DNA of 64,000 nt from the NCBI RefSeq assembly GCF_000975135.1, contig NZ_BBRF01000001.1:593591-657590 (forward strand), written 5' to 3'. Below the pieces are notes generated by a model that made no database searches, was not told the DNA's origin, and was given only the letters and a program-made list of their open reading frames with translations. The stretch comes from Demequina aurantiaca. GTDB lineage: Bacteria; Actinomycetota; Actinomycetes; Actinomycetales; Demequinaceae. How positions within the stretch are numbered: the stretch's first letter is position 1; each line of letters opens with the position of its first letter. This document shows, one piece after another, positions 34,550-42,184 of this stretch. The position numbers were made by a program, and so were the translations under genes.

Positions 34550-35616
34550 CTGAGACGACCCTGCGCGAGGACGCATCGTCCAAGCCGGTGGATCTGGTGT
34601 CAACCCCCACGGACGTCAGCGAGCTGCTCTCGCTCACGTCCACGCCGGCGCGCTTCATTCTCTACTTCTTCATCCTTTCCAACGTGGTGTTCACCCTTGC
34701 GACGCTGGACCGCATGCAGTCGGCCTGGCCCTCGTTCGTGGGGCTCGTGCTCATCAGTGCAGGCGCGCTGATCGTCACCCGCCCGCACGCGGATCCCCTC
34801 CCCTGGTGGGATACCTTCGCGATCATCGCGATCGTGTGCGTCACCGCTCTGGTGATGAACTGGCACTTCCCGGAGACCGGGGACCTGGGCCGGGAGTCGT
34901 GGAACCTGGGTGCCGCAACCTGGCTACTGTTCTTCCTGGCTCTGCGCAGGCGTGCTCGTATGGCGTGGATCGGCATCATGCTGCTGACGGCGATCACCAT
35001 CGGATGGGCAGTCAGCGTGGGTCACAGCCCCCTGTTTGGGCTCACACTCATGCAGAACCACTGGGGAATCCTGCTTGTGGCCACCCTCTTCGCGTCGAGC
35101 CTGCGACGCACCGCGCGCATCATCAACACCCTGACCAACCGCTCCGTGGACGCCGCGGCGGCCGCTGCGGCCGCGGATGCGAGCCTGGAGATACGCCGGC
35201 AGCGGGTGACCGAGTTGGCAGCACTCGCGGTGCCGCACCTGGAACAGATCGCCAGCGGGGCGCCCCTCACCGACGAGGACCGACTGGTGTTCCAGACGGT
35301 AGAGGCTGAGTTGCGCGACAGCGTGCGCGGCCGTTCGCTCACGCTGCCTGCCGTTGCGGATGCAGCCCGCAACGCACGATCGCGTGGCGTGACGGTCAAC
35401 CTGCTCGACGACCGCGGCACACCCCTTCCGTCCGGTGAGGCCATGCGCCGGCTCGGCAGCGTGGTGGTGGGCGAGCTTGAGCGCGCCCAGCACGGCACCG
35501 TGACCGCCCGCACGCTGCCCGAAGGCCGTGACGTCGCCGTCACCGTGGTGTCCGGCGAGGGCGACAGCCGCCAGCGTGTCTCACTCGACGACGCCGGCGA
35601 GCGCATCGGCGGGTAG
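34546..35616 (+). CDS. kinase-like membrane protein without catalytic motifs
   Basis: 356 residues. Hydrophobic region (about 36-185) with six probable helices, then an Ala-rich coiled segment (SVDAAAAAAAADASLEIRRQRV) and a cytoplasmic domain of about 140 residues. The domain follows the order of a NarL-type kinase: a helix where the His would lie (ELAALAVPHLEQIASG), then ADAARNARSRGVTVNLLDD and a short terminal beta region. But there is no clear phospho-His motif, no N box and no DxGxG. I infer a degenerate kinase that modulates its neighbours. Start overlaps the kinase stop. Confidence 0.7.
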   Translation: MTETTLREDASSKPVDLVSTPTDVSELLSLTSTPARFILYFFILSNVVFTLATLDRMQSAWPSFVGLVLISAGALIVTRPHADPLPWWDTFAIIAIVCVTALVMNWHFPETGDLGRESWNLGAATWLLFFLALRRRARMAWIGIMLLTAITIGWAVSVGHSPLFGLTLMQNHWGILLVATLFASSLRRTARIINTLTNRSVDAAAAAAAADASLEIRRQRVTELAALAVPHLEQIASGAPLTDEDRLVFQTVEAELRDSVRGRSLTLPAVADAARNARSRGVTVNLLDDRGTPLPSGEAMRRLGSVVVGELERAQHGTVTARTLPEGRDVAVTVVSGEGDSRQRVSLDDAGERIGG

Positions 35617-35686
35617 CGCACGGCACCGGTAGATCGCTGGGCCGGTGGACTTCAGGGCCTCTGATCCGCAGGGCTGGAAAGCAAAC

Positions 35687-35719
35687 AGGCGGGCGCCCCC
35701 CGAAGGGGACACCCGCCTT
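35687..35719. terminator. bidirectional terminator
   Basis: AGGCGGG...CCCGCCT with an inner GCCCC/GGGG pairing around GAA. It stands between the kinase operon and the convergent SHOCT-domain gene. Confidence 0.8.
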
Positions 35720-35756
35720 GGCGACGGCGAACCGTCTAGTTAAGAACTTCGCGTGA

Positions 35757-36149
35757 TTACGCGAGCGCCTTTGCCTTGAGCTTGTCGAACTCGGCCTGGT
35801 TGATCGTGCCAGCGTCGAGGAGGTCCTGCGCTGCCTTGATGTCAGCCGCGGGGCCCGAGGCTTCGTTGACCAGCGAGCGGGTGTACTCGACCTGAGCGTT
35901 GTGCATCGCCTGAGCGTCCTTGACGTTGCGCTCTGCCATGCCCTTGCCGCGAGCGATCAGGTAGATGAGCGCACCGATCAGCGGGAACACGATGATCAGG
36001 AAGGTCCAGCCGGTCTTGCCCCAGCCGCTCAGGTCGTGGTCACGGAAGATATCCATGAAGATACGCACCACGAGCATGATCACTGCGACGAAAACAAAGA
36101 TCCACAACGTGAAGAGCAACACGTTCAGGAAGTCACCGAGAAAATCCAT
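35757..36149 (-). CDS. PLDc_N/SHOCT-domain membrane protein
   Basis: 130 residues. Two transmembrane helices (VLLFTLWIFVFVAVIMLVVRIF and TGWTFLIIVFPLIGALIYLIARG) form a PLDc_N-like unit. The last 30 residues, ADIKAAQDLLDAGTINQAEFDKLKAKALA, are a SHOCT domain, a short oligomerisation motif. Function is unknown; such proteins are common and abundant in actinobacteria. The ATG follows AAGGGG at 7 bases, and TTAAG-rich DNA lies upstream. Single-gene unit. Confidence 0.82.
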   Translation of the reverse strand: MDFLGDFLNVLLFTLWIFVFVAVIMLVVRIFMDIFRDHDLSGWGKTGWTFLIIVFPLIGALIYLIARGKGMAERNVKDAQAMHNAQVEYTRSLVNEASGPAADIKAAQDLLDAGTINQAEFDKLKAKALA

Positions 36150-36208
36150 TACTACCCCTTAAGAAAATTATGACGGGCCGCCATTTTTGACGAACCTAGA
36201 AATACCCT

Positions 36209-36226
36209 ACCCGCACGCGCGCGGGT
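36209..36226. terminator. short hairpin after the aldose epimerase gene
   Basis: ACCCGC (36209-36214) pairs with GCGGGT (36221-36226). It has T residues only on the plus strand, where no gene ends, so as terminator for the minus-strand epimerase it is weak. Confidence 0.35.
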
Positions 36227-36253
36227 TTCCTAGAACGGGTGCCGCAGCATCGG

Positions 36254-37195
36254 CTAGTGGTGGGCGTCGTACTCAATGCCCCAGGTCAACTCCCAGGTTT
36301 CGCCCGGTGCCACGAGGTGTACGTCCTCGCCGGAGGCGAGGGCGTTGGGCGGGGCCGTCGTGGGCTCGAGGGCGACCGCCCAGGTGGTGCCGCCATCGGC
36401 GGGAAACTCGTTGGTATTGAAGACCTGAGCCTGCGTGAAGTTGCTGTCGCCCCAGACCGTGACCGAGCGCCCGTCCGGCGCAGTAGCCGTCAGCGCACGC
36501 GTGCCATCAGCCCGCGCAGGGATGTCTGTGTACGCCGTGTCCAGGTCAAAGTCGCCCACACGCTGGCCGCCACTGAGATCAAACCGGGTGCCCTGGACGG
36601 ACTCGGTGCCGGTGGGGTTGAGGCGCTCGTCAACCACCACACGGGTCGCGGCGTCGAGCGTCACCACCAGGTCCTCGGTCGGCACATCGCCGATGCACGG
36701 GAAGGGGTGCGAGCCCACAGCCACCGGGGCGGGGGTCGCGGAGGCGTTCGTGATGCGGTGCGTAATCGCCACACCCGCTTCAGTCAGGACGTACTCCGTG
36801 ACCACGCTGAGCTCCCAGGGGTAGCCGTCGCTGGCAGCAATCGTGGTGTGAAGCACCACCGACTCCGAACTGGAGGCCATCACCTCGTGCGGCAACGTCA
36901 ACAGGAAGCCGTGAATGGCATTGTTGCGGTCGGCTTCGTTGATGGGCAGTTGGAAACTCTCGCCCTGGTGCGACCACTTGCCATCGCGCACCCGGTTGGG
37001 CCACGGGATCAGAATTTGTCCCGCGCAGAACGCAACCTCAGCATCGGCCGGAAATCCTTGGATGATGTCTATGGTGCCCACACGCAACTCGCGCAGGCCG
37101 GCACCGATGCTGGTGACGGTGGCGGTGACGGTCGAGTCCCCGACGTGGCGCTCGAGGTGGATCTGGTCGCCCGTGGGGCTAGCTGCGTTGGTCAT
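36254..37195 (-). CDS. aldose 1-epimerase family protein
   Basis: Galactose-mutarotase-like enzyme of 313 residues. LIPWPNRVRDGKW, NNAIHGFLL with the His, VGSHPFPCIGD and VALEPTTAPPNAL, with the catalytic Glu in ALEP, are in the expected order. The usual second motif GxHPYF reads GSHPFP. It would speed interconversion of alpha and beta sugar anomers. The start at 37195 is chosen because the family begins near ASPTGDQIHL; the longer frame reaches into the P450 gene. It lies 34 bases after the P450 gene in the same direction. Confidence 0.85.
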   Translation of the reverse strand: MTNAASPTGDQIHLERHVGDSTVTATVTSIGAGLRELRVGTIDIIQGFPADAEVAFCAGQILIPWPNRVRDGKWSHQGESFQLPINEADRNNAIHGFLLTLPHEVMASSSESVVLHTTIAASDGYPWELSVVTEYVLTEAGVAITHRITNASATPAPVAVGSHPFPCIGDVPTEDLVVTLDAATRVVVDERLNPTGTESVQGTRFDLSGGQRVGDFDLDTAYTDIPARADGTRALTATAPDGRSVTVWGDSNFTQAQVFNTNEFPADGGTTWAVALEPTTAPPNALASGEDVHLVAPGETWELTWGIEYDAHH

Positions 37196-37229
37196 GGGGA
37201 TAACTGAACCACATCTGCTGCCGTGAGTC

Positions 37230-38384
37230 CTATGCGACGCGTACCGGCACCGAGGCGAAGCGTTCCAGGATGGTGTGCGCGTCGGCACCCTCGCCATCGA
37301 CCTCCCACACAATCTCGGGCTCACCGTCGAACTCCCACGCCGGCCACGACTCGAGCAGGGTGTGCAGGAACGCCTTGGTCTCGTGCTCGGCAATATTCAT
37401 CCCCATGCAGGAATGCTTGCCGAATCCGAACCCCAGATGGGGCGTGCGCTTGCGGTGCAGATCCAGCGTCTCCGGGTTGGGAAACACCGAGTCGTCGTAG
37501 TTCGCGGAAACGTAGCTCATCAGCACGTACCTCGATGCATCCCGCTCCGCGTCAGGTACCTGGCGATCTTCCGGAAGCACGCGCTCCATCTTGGACAGTG
37601 GCGACAGGTATCGCACCATCTCTGCGAAGGCACTGTTGAAGGCATCGGGCTCTCGCGTCAGGTAGTCGCGGTCCTCGACGTTGCGCATCAGGTGCCACGC
37701 CATGCCGGTCACGACCTTGATGACCGTGTCGCGACCGCCCGCCAGCAGCACGTTGGCAATGCCCTTCATCTCGTCACGTGTCAGGCGCTCGCCGTCGATC
37801 TCGAGCGCGACGATCTGGTCCCACACGTCGCGGTCCTCGGGTGCGACGTGCCCCTTCGCCTCCGCTGCGTCGAACACGCGCGCGAGGTAGTCGTCCAGCA
37901 TCGCGCCGGAGCGCTGGCTGGGCTTGTCGAAGTCACGATCACGCTGGGCGCGGATCGACTCCTCGGAGACCTCGCCCTTCGCGTAGGCCTCCGCGGTCCA
38001 CACGTCGGGTCCCCACGACAGCCACTCCTCGTAATCCTGCGGGCGCTCGTAGACGATGGTGAGGCAGCCAATCACGTACGGCAGGGCGAGTTCCGTGGTG
38101 AGTTCGCCACCTCCGCGGGCTGTGATCCCATCAATAAGCTCACGTGCCAGCGCCTTGAAGCGCGGCGCCTTGGGTGCAATGGCGTCGCCCATGAAGAGCG
38201 GTTGGAGAGCCTGACGGTACTTCGTGTGTCGCGGCGGGTCCGCCTCGAGAGGCAATTGACGGTAGCTGCGCACGTCACGATCGCCCAGCAGGTCGCTCGA
38301 GTAGGTCTCGGTGTCCTTGAGCGCGGCCCGCACGTTGGCGTGACCCCGAACCTCGCGTCGCCCCTGGTAAGTCTGGTGTGCCAC
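37230..38384 (-). CDS. cytochrome P450
   Basis: Soluble P450 of 384 residues, slightly shorter at the N-terminus than usual. The haem loop GFGFGKHSCMG places the thiolate ligand at C326; LLAGGRDTVIK is the I-helix oxygen-binding motif ((A/G)GxDT); EMVRYLSPL is the ExxR of the K-helix. LEADPPRHTKYRQAL is the C-helix haem-propionate region. Electrons probably come from the ferredoxin and reductase encoded 1.4 kb away. GTG start behind GAGGAG. An upstream element is shared with the ferredoxin gene. Substrate not predictable. Confidence 0.93.
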   Translation of the reverse strand: MAHQTYQGRREVRGHANVRAALKDTETYSSDLLGDRDVRSYRQLPLEADPPRHTKYRQALQPLFMGDAIAPKAPRFKALARELIDGITARGGGELTTELALPYVIGCLTIVYERPQDYEEWLSWGPDVWTAEAYAKGEVSEESIRAQRDRDFDKPSQRSGAMLDDYLARVFDAAEAKGHVAPEDRDVWDQIVALEIDGERLTRDEMKGIANVLLAGGRDTVIKVVTGMAWHLMRNVEDRDYLTREPDAFNSAFAEMVRYLSPLSKMERVLPEDRQVPDAERDASRYVLMSYVSANYDDSVFPNPETLDLHRKRTPHLGFGFGKHSCMGMNIAEHETKAFLHTLLESWPAWEFDGEPEIVWEVDGEGADAHTILERFASVPVRVA

Positions 38385-38397
38385 GGCGCACTCCTCA

Positions 38398-38421
38398 ATA
38401 AAATCGGTAATCGTCTAAATT
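38398..38421 (-). promoter_or_regulatory. putative ROK operator/promoter of the P450 gene
   Basis: Minus strand AATTTAGAC-GA-TTACCGA-TTTTAT lies just before the P450 ribosome site. The same order occurs at 39691-39716 before the ferredoxin gene. Confidence 0.6.
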
Positions 38422-38463
38422 CTTCGAGAAGATTACCATGGACGCACCCCTGAGTGGCGGCGA

Positions 38464-39651
38464 CTACTCTCGTGGGACAAACGCGACACTCAGCGGATCC
38501 GCCAGGACCGGCTCGAACGCAAGCTGAGCCGCCCCCGCCAGCACCGCGCTGGCGGTGTCCACCGACGTCCGCACCTCGAGGCCCGCGCCGATGCCCGGCA
38601 GGACCGAGGCCGCGAGCGCGGCATCGAATGCCTCGGGCAGTCGCTGATAGAGCGAACCCGCGAATCCCCCCAGCACCAGGGCCTGCGGGTCGAAGACGTT
38701 GGCCAGGCTTCCGAGCGCTCCCGCGAGCGCCTCGAGCTGGCGGGTGGCAATCGCGGTGAATTCTGGGCCCTGCGCGACGGCGATCCGCGCGTCCAGCTCC
38801 AGATCGTCACCCGACATCCCACCCAGTACATCCACGATCTCGTCACGACGCACGTGAGCCTCGAGCGTTCCCGTGAGCCCGCCAAAGTCAGCGACCGCAT
38901 CGGCCGTCAACCGCACGTGCCCGATCTCGCCGGCCAGCCCACTCTTGCCGAGCAGCGGGCGGCCGCCGGAAAACACGCCGCCACCAATTCCGCCTGCGCC
39001 GGCGAAGACGTAGATGAAGTCACTACAGTCGCGTGCGACCCCCCGCAGATGCTCGGTGGCGGTCACCACACGGGCGTTATTGTCGATTGCGACGGGCATG
39101 CCGAGTCTGCCGTGAAGCATCTCGGCGAACGCCACGTCGTGCCAGCCAAGCCGTGGGGCATTCAGCACGAGCCCTGCCTCGCGTGCCACCTGTCCGGGGA
39201 TGGCGGCGCCCGCGCCGACCACGATTGCCCCAGTCGGCAACTCATCACGCAACGCAGCCCACGCGCCCGCGGCAGCATCGGCCGCCTGTTCGGGCGTCAT
39301 CGAACCCTGGGTGGGGATGCGCACGCTCCGGAGAAGCACGCCCCCGAGGGTGACCAGGCCCACGGTCAGGGCGTCGCTCTCAGGATTCACGGCGAGCGAG
39401 ACGACGCGGTCCGATGCTCGCACCACCCGGCTGGGTCGGCCAGCGCCGGCCTCACGCGGAGAGTCGGCCTCCGTCACCAGGCCTAGCTCGGCAAGTTGCT
39501 GAGAGAGTTCCAGGACGGTGGTGCGCGATAGCCCGAGCGCGTTGGTGAGTTCCGAGCGCGACATTGCGCCGGAGCGCTGCACGCGGGTCAGCATCACTGC
39601 CAGGTTGCGCCGGCGCATCTCGACCTTGCTGTGACCTTTCGCCTCGCCCAT
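38464..39651 (-). CDS. ROK-family transcriptional regulator
   Basis: 395 residues: an N-terminal winged helix (LAVMLTRVQRSGAMSRSELTNALGLSRTTVLELSQQLAELGLV) and a sugar-kinase-like ROK domain. The ROK domain has VVGAGAAIPGQV, the IDNNARV phosphate region, and FVYVFAGAGGIGGGVFSGGRPLLGKSGLAGEIGHVRL. In place of the zinc CxCGxxGC motif it reads DFGGLTGTLEAHV, so the usual three cysteines are missing and the metal site is probably lost. Likely represses the P450 and ferredoxin genes on either side. GAGGGGGG precedes the ATG. Confidence 0.88.
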   Translation of the reverse strand: MGEAKGHSKVEMRRRNLAVMLTRVQRSGAMSRSELTNALGLSRTTVLELSQQLAELGLVTEADSPREAGAGRPSRVVRASDRVVSLAVNPESDALTVGLVTLGGVLLRSVRIPTQGSMTPEQAADAAAGAWAALRDELPTGAIVVGAGAAIPGQVAREAGLVLNAPRLGWHDVAFAEMLHGRLGMPVAIDNNARVVTATEHLRGVARDCSDFIYVFAGAGGIGGGVFSGGRPLLGKSGLAGEIGHVRLTADAVADFGGLTGTLEAHVRRDEIVDVLGGMSGDDLELDARIAVAQGPEFTAIATRQLEALAGALGSLANVFDPQALVLGGFAGSLYQRLPEAFDAALAASVLPGIGAGLEVRTSVDTASAVLAGAAQLAFEPVLADPLSVAFVPRE

Positions 39652-39690
39652 GGACCCCCCTCGTCGATGGACTCATCGTGCCATCTCGCC

Positions 39691-39716
39691 AATTTAGACA
39701 CTTACCGACTATTTTA
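39691..39716 (+). promoter_or_regulatory. putative ROK operator/promoter of the ferredoxin operon
   Basis: AATTTAGAC-AC-TTACCGA-CTA-TTTTAT repeats the element of the P450 gene with two mismatches and a small insertion, in the same orientation relative to the gene it serves. It also lies 40 bases upstream of the ROK start. Confidence 0.6.
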
Positions 39717-39763
39717 TGCAATACTGAGCCGCGTCACCCGCCACCTATCCCCGGAGGTCCCCC

Positions 39764-39955
39764 GTGATCAACGTCAAAGTCGACATGTCCCAGTGCCAGC
39801 ACTACGGCCAGTGCGTCCTCGAGGCGCCGAGCGTCTTCGAACTCAACGCCAAGGATCGCCTCGAGTACGTCGCGCAGGTCGCGGACGACGAGCGTGAGGC
39901 CATCGAGGATGCGATCGACATCTGCCCCATGCAGGCAATCTCGATGGTGCAGTAG
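39764..39955 (+). CDS. 3Fe-4S ferredoxin
   Basis: 63-residue electron carrier for P450s. Cluster ligands C11 (CQHYGQC), C17 and C54 (CPMQAI) with Tyr14 in place of the fourth Cys predict a 3Fe-4S cluster, the common type next to actinobacterial P450 genes. GTG start preceded by GGAGG. The reductase starts 4 bases after its stop. Confidence 0.94.
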   Translation: MINVKVDMSQCQHYGQCVLEAPSVFELNAKDRLEYVAQVADDEREAIEDAIDICPMQAISMVQ

Positions 39956-39959
39956 CACC

Positions 39960-41195
39960 ATGGCAACCCCTCCCGTCATCATCGTGGGGGCCTCGCTAGG
40001 CGGCCTGCGCACAGCCGAGTCCCTGCGCCGCTTCGGCTACGAGGGTCCCATCACCGTCATCGGCGACGAGCCCCACCTGCCCTATCAGCGGCCGCCGCTG
40101 TCCAAGGCCGCCCTCAACGACGCGGAAGGCTCGCTTGAGAATCTCGCCTTCGCCCACCGACCCGCCATCTCGGACGTCACCTGGATCACCGGCACCCGCG
40201 TGGTCAGCGCCGATCTCGACGCCAGCACGGTGACGGACCACCAAGGCGAGATCCGCGAGTTCAGCGCGCTCGTGGTGGCGACGGGCGTGCGCCCACGCCG
40301 CCTCCACGTTCCGGGCGGCGCCACCGTAGGCCGCTACGCGCTACGGACCATCGACGATGCCCGAGCATTGCGGGACGTACTGACCCCCGGCACACGAGTC
40401 GTGATCGCCGGGGCCGGGTTCATCGGCTGCGAAGTTGCCGCCACCGCCATCGGACTCGGGTGCGACGTCCACGTCGTGGGCACCACCTCCGTTCCCATGC
40501 AGGCCGCGCTGGGCCACGACCTGGGCGCCGCTATGCAAGCCCGCCACGAGGATCACGGCGTGGCATTCTCCATGGGCACGCGCATCACCGCAGCGCTGGG
40601 CCACCCCTACCTGACTCACGTCGACCGCGCCGACGGGCGCACCCTTGCGTGCGACGTGCTGGTCGAGGCCGTCGGCTCCTCCCCCAACGTCGAATGGATT
40701 TCCAGCAATGACGTCGACGCCACCCGTGGGCTTCGCACGGATTCCGCCATGCGCGTGGTGCGTGGCGACGGGTCGCCGCACCCCCACGTGTTTGCGGTGG
40801 GCGACGTCGCCAGCTACCCGCATCCGCACCACGGCATCGGGGCGGCGTCAGTCGAACACTGGAACATTCCCACGGAGACGGCAAAACGCGCGGCCTCCGT
40901 CATCGCGCCAATGCTCGCCGATGACCCCTCCCATCTCGATGTCGCCGCGACTCCCTTCACGCCCCTGCCGTCGTTCTGGACCGACCAATACGACACTCAC
41001 CTGCTCGCGTACGGCATGACGCGCATTGCCGACCGCTCCACGCTGCTCGCCGGGGATCTCGCCGGCGAGTGCCTCGTGGGCTACTACCGCGACAGTCGCC
41101 TAGTGGGCGTGTGTGGGATCGGAATGACCGGTCAGATGCTGACGTATCGCAAGGAACTCATGGCGCAGCCCCTCGCCGCGGGGACCGCCGCATGA
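39960..41195 (+). CDS. FAD-dependent ferredoxin reductase
   Basis: 411 residues, putidaredoxin-reductase type. IIVGASLGGLRTAESLRRFGY binds FAD; PYQRPPLSKAAL is the second FAD motif; VIAGAGFIGCEVAAT binds NAD(P)H; VFAVGDVASYPHPHHG completes the flavin site. Passes electrons from NAD(P)H to the ferredoxin next door and so to the P450. The longer frame upstream lies inside the ferredoxin gene and is rejected. Its stop overlaps the next start (ATGA). Confidence 0.94.
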   Translation: MATPPVIIVGASLGGLRTAESLRRFGYEGPITVIGDEPHLPYQRPPLSKAALNDAEGSLENLAFAHRPAISDVTWITGTRVVSADLDASTVTDHQGEIREFSALVVATGVRPRRLHVPGGATVGRYALRTIDDARALRDVLTPGTRVVIAGAGFIGCEVAATAIGLGCDVHVVGTTSVPMQAALGHDLGAAMQARHEDHGVAFSMGTRITAALGHPYLTHVDRADGRTLACDVLVEAVGSSPNVEWISSNDVDATRGLRTDSAMRVVRGDGSPHPHVFAVGDVASYPHPHHGIGAASVEHWNIPTETAKRAASVIAPMLADDPSHLDVAATPFTPLPSFWTDQYDTHLLAYGMTRIADRSTLLAGDLAGECLVGYYRDSRLVGVCGIGMTGQMLTYRKELMAQPLAAGTAA

Positions 41196-42151
41196 CCGCG
41201 TGGGAATGGACCGACCTCTGGCCCGACGGCGCCGGAAGCGACGAGTGGGCCCACTCGGGCATCGAGGTGCTTGCCGATGGCCGCGCTGTCTTTTGCGCCC
41301 CGGAAGGCGGACGGTTGATCGTCGCCGATGCCGAGGCGGGCACGGCCCAGTCGGTCGCCGTGGCGCTACCGGAGGTTCACGGGATATCGCTGCGCCCCGG
41401 CTCGGGAACGATGCTGTGGCTGGCCGATCCCGGCGCCAAGGCTCGTCCGGGGCTGGGATACGACGAGAGCATCCACCCAGGGCGTGCCGTGCTCATTGAC
41501 CTCGGCTCGCGCGACCATGACGCGGCGAGCATCGTCGCGGAACTGTCCCAGCCCGAGTTGCCCGACTATGAGGACGCTCGTTGGCGCCCAACCTCGGTGG
41601 TGGAGGATGACTCGGGGGCAGTCTGGGTAGCTGACGGCTATGGAGAGTCGCTGGTGCATCGCTTTGATGCGGATGGCACGCTCACCCTGACCCTGAGGGG
41701 CGCTGAAGGCGTCCCCCTCGATTGTCCGCACGGACTCGTGGTGGATCGCCGGCGGGAATCGCCGGAGATCCTGGTGGCGGACCGCGGCAACCGTCGCATC
41801 GTCGCCTTCGGGATCGACGGCAGCGTCTCGCGGGTCATTGCATCTGACCTTCTCACTAGCCCGTCGTGCCTCGCCCAGCGCGGGACCACCGTGGTGGTCA
41901 CCGACCTGCATGGGGGGCTACTGGAGGTAGGGCCGGATGACGAGGTCGCGCGCCTCACCGATCCACCTGCGCCCACGACTCGTAGCGCGCCCTGGCCGAA
42001 TGTCTTAGTCGACGGCGCTCTAGTGCGTCCGACGCTCACACCAGGCGTGTTGAATTCACCGCACGGCGTGGCCGTCGACGCGACGGGAGACATCTTCCTG
42101 ACCGAGTGGCTCATCGGTGGTGCGCAGTGGCGGTTGCGCGAGCGCCCCTAA
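41192..42151 (+). CDS. NHL/SMP-30-like beta-propeller protein
   Basis: 319 residues, no signal peptide. Repeated propeller strands are visible: VHGISLRPGSGTMLWLADPG, TSVVEDDSGAVWVADGYGESLVHRFD, PHGLVVDRRRESPEILVADRGNRRIVAFG, SPHGVAVDATGDIFLTEW. Such proteins act as lactonases or hydrolases, or as scaffolds. Coupled to the ferredoxin reductase by a 4-base overlap, so it belongs to the P450 pathway, perhaps opening a lactone made downstream of the P450. That role is inference. Confidence 0.75.
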   Translation: MTAWEWTDLWPDGAGSDEWAHSGIEVLADGRAVFCAPEGGRLIVADAEAGTAQSVAVALPEVHGISLRPGSGTMLWLADPGAKARPGLGYDESIHPGRAVLIDLGSRDHDAASIVAELSQPELPDYEDARWRPTSVVEDDSGAVWVADGYGESLVHRFDADGTLTLTLRGAEGVPLDCPHGLVVDRRRESPEILVADRGNRRIVAFGIDGSVSRVIASDLLTSPSCLAQRGTTVVVTDLHGGLLEVGPDDEVARLTDPPAPTTRSAPWPNVLVDGALVRPTLTPGVLNSPHGVAVDATGDIFLTEWLIGGAQWRLRERP

Positions 42152-42184
42152 CGGATCACTCGCCAACCGCCACTACTCGAGCCA

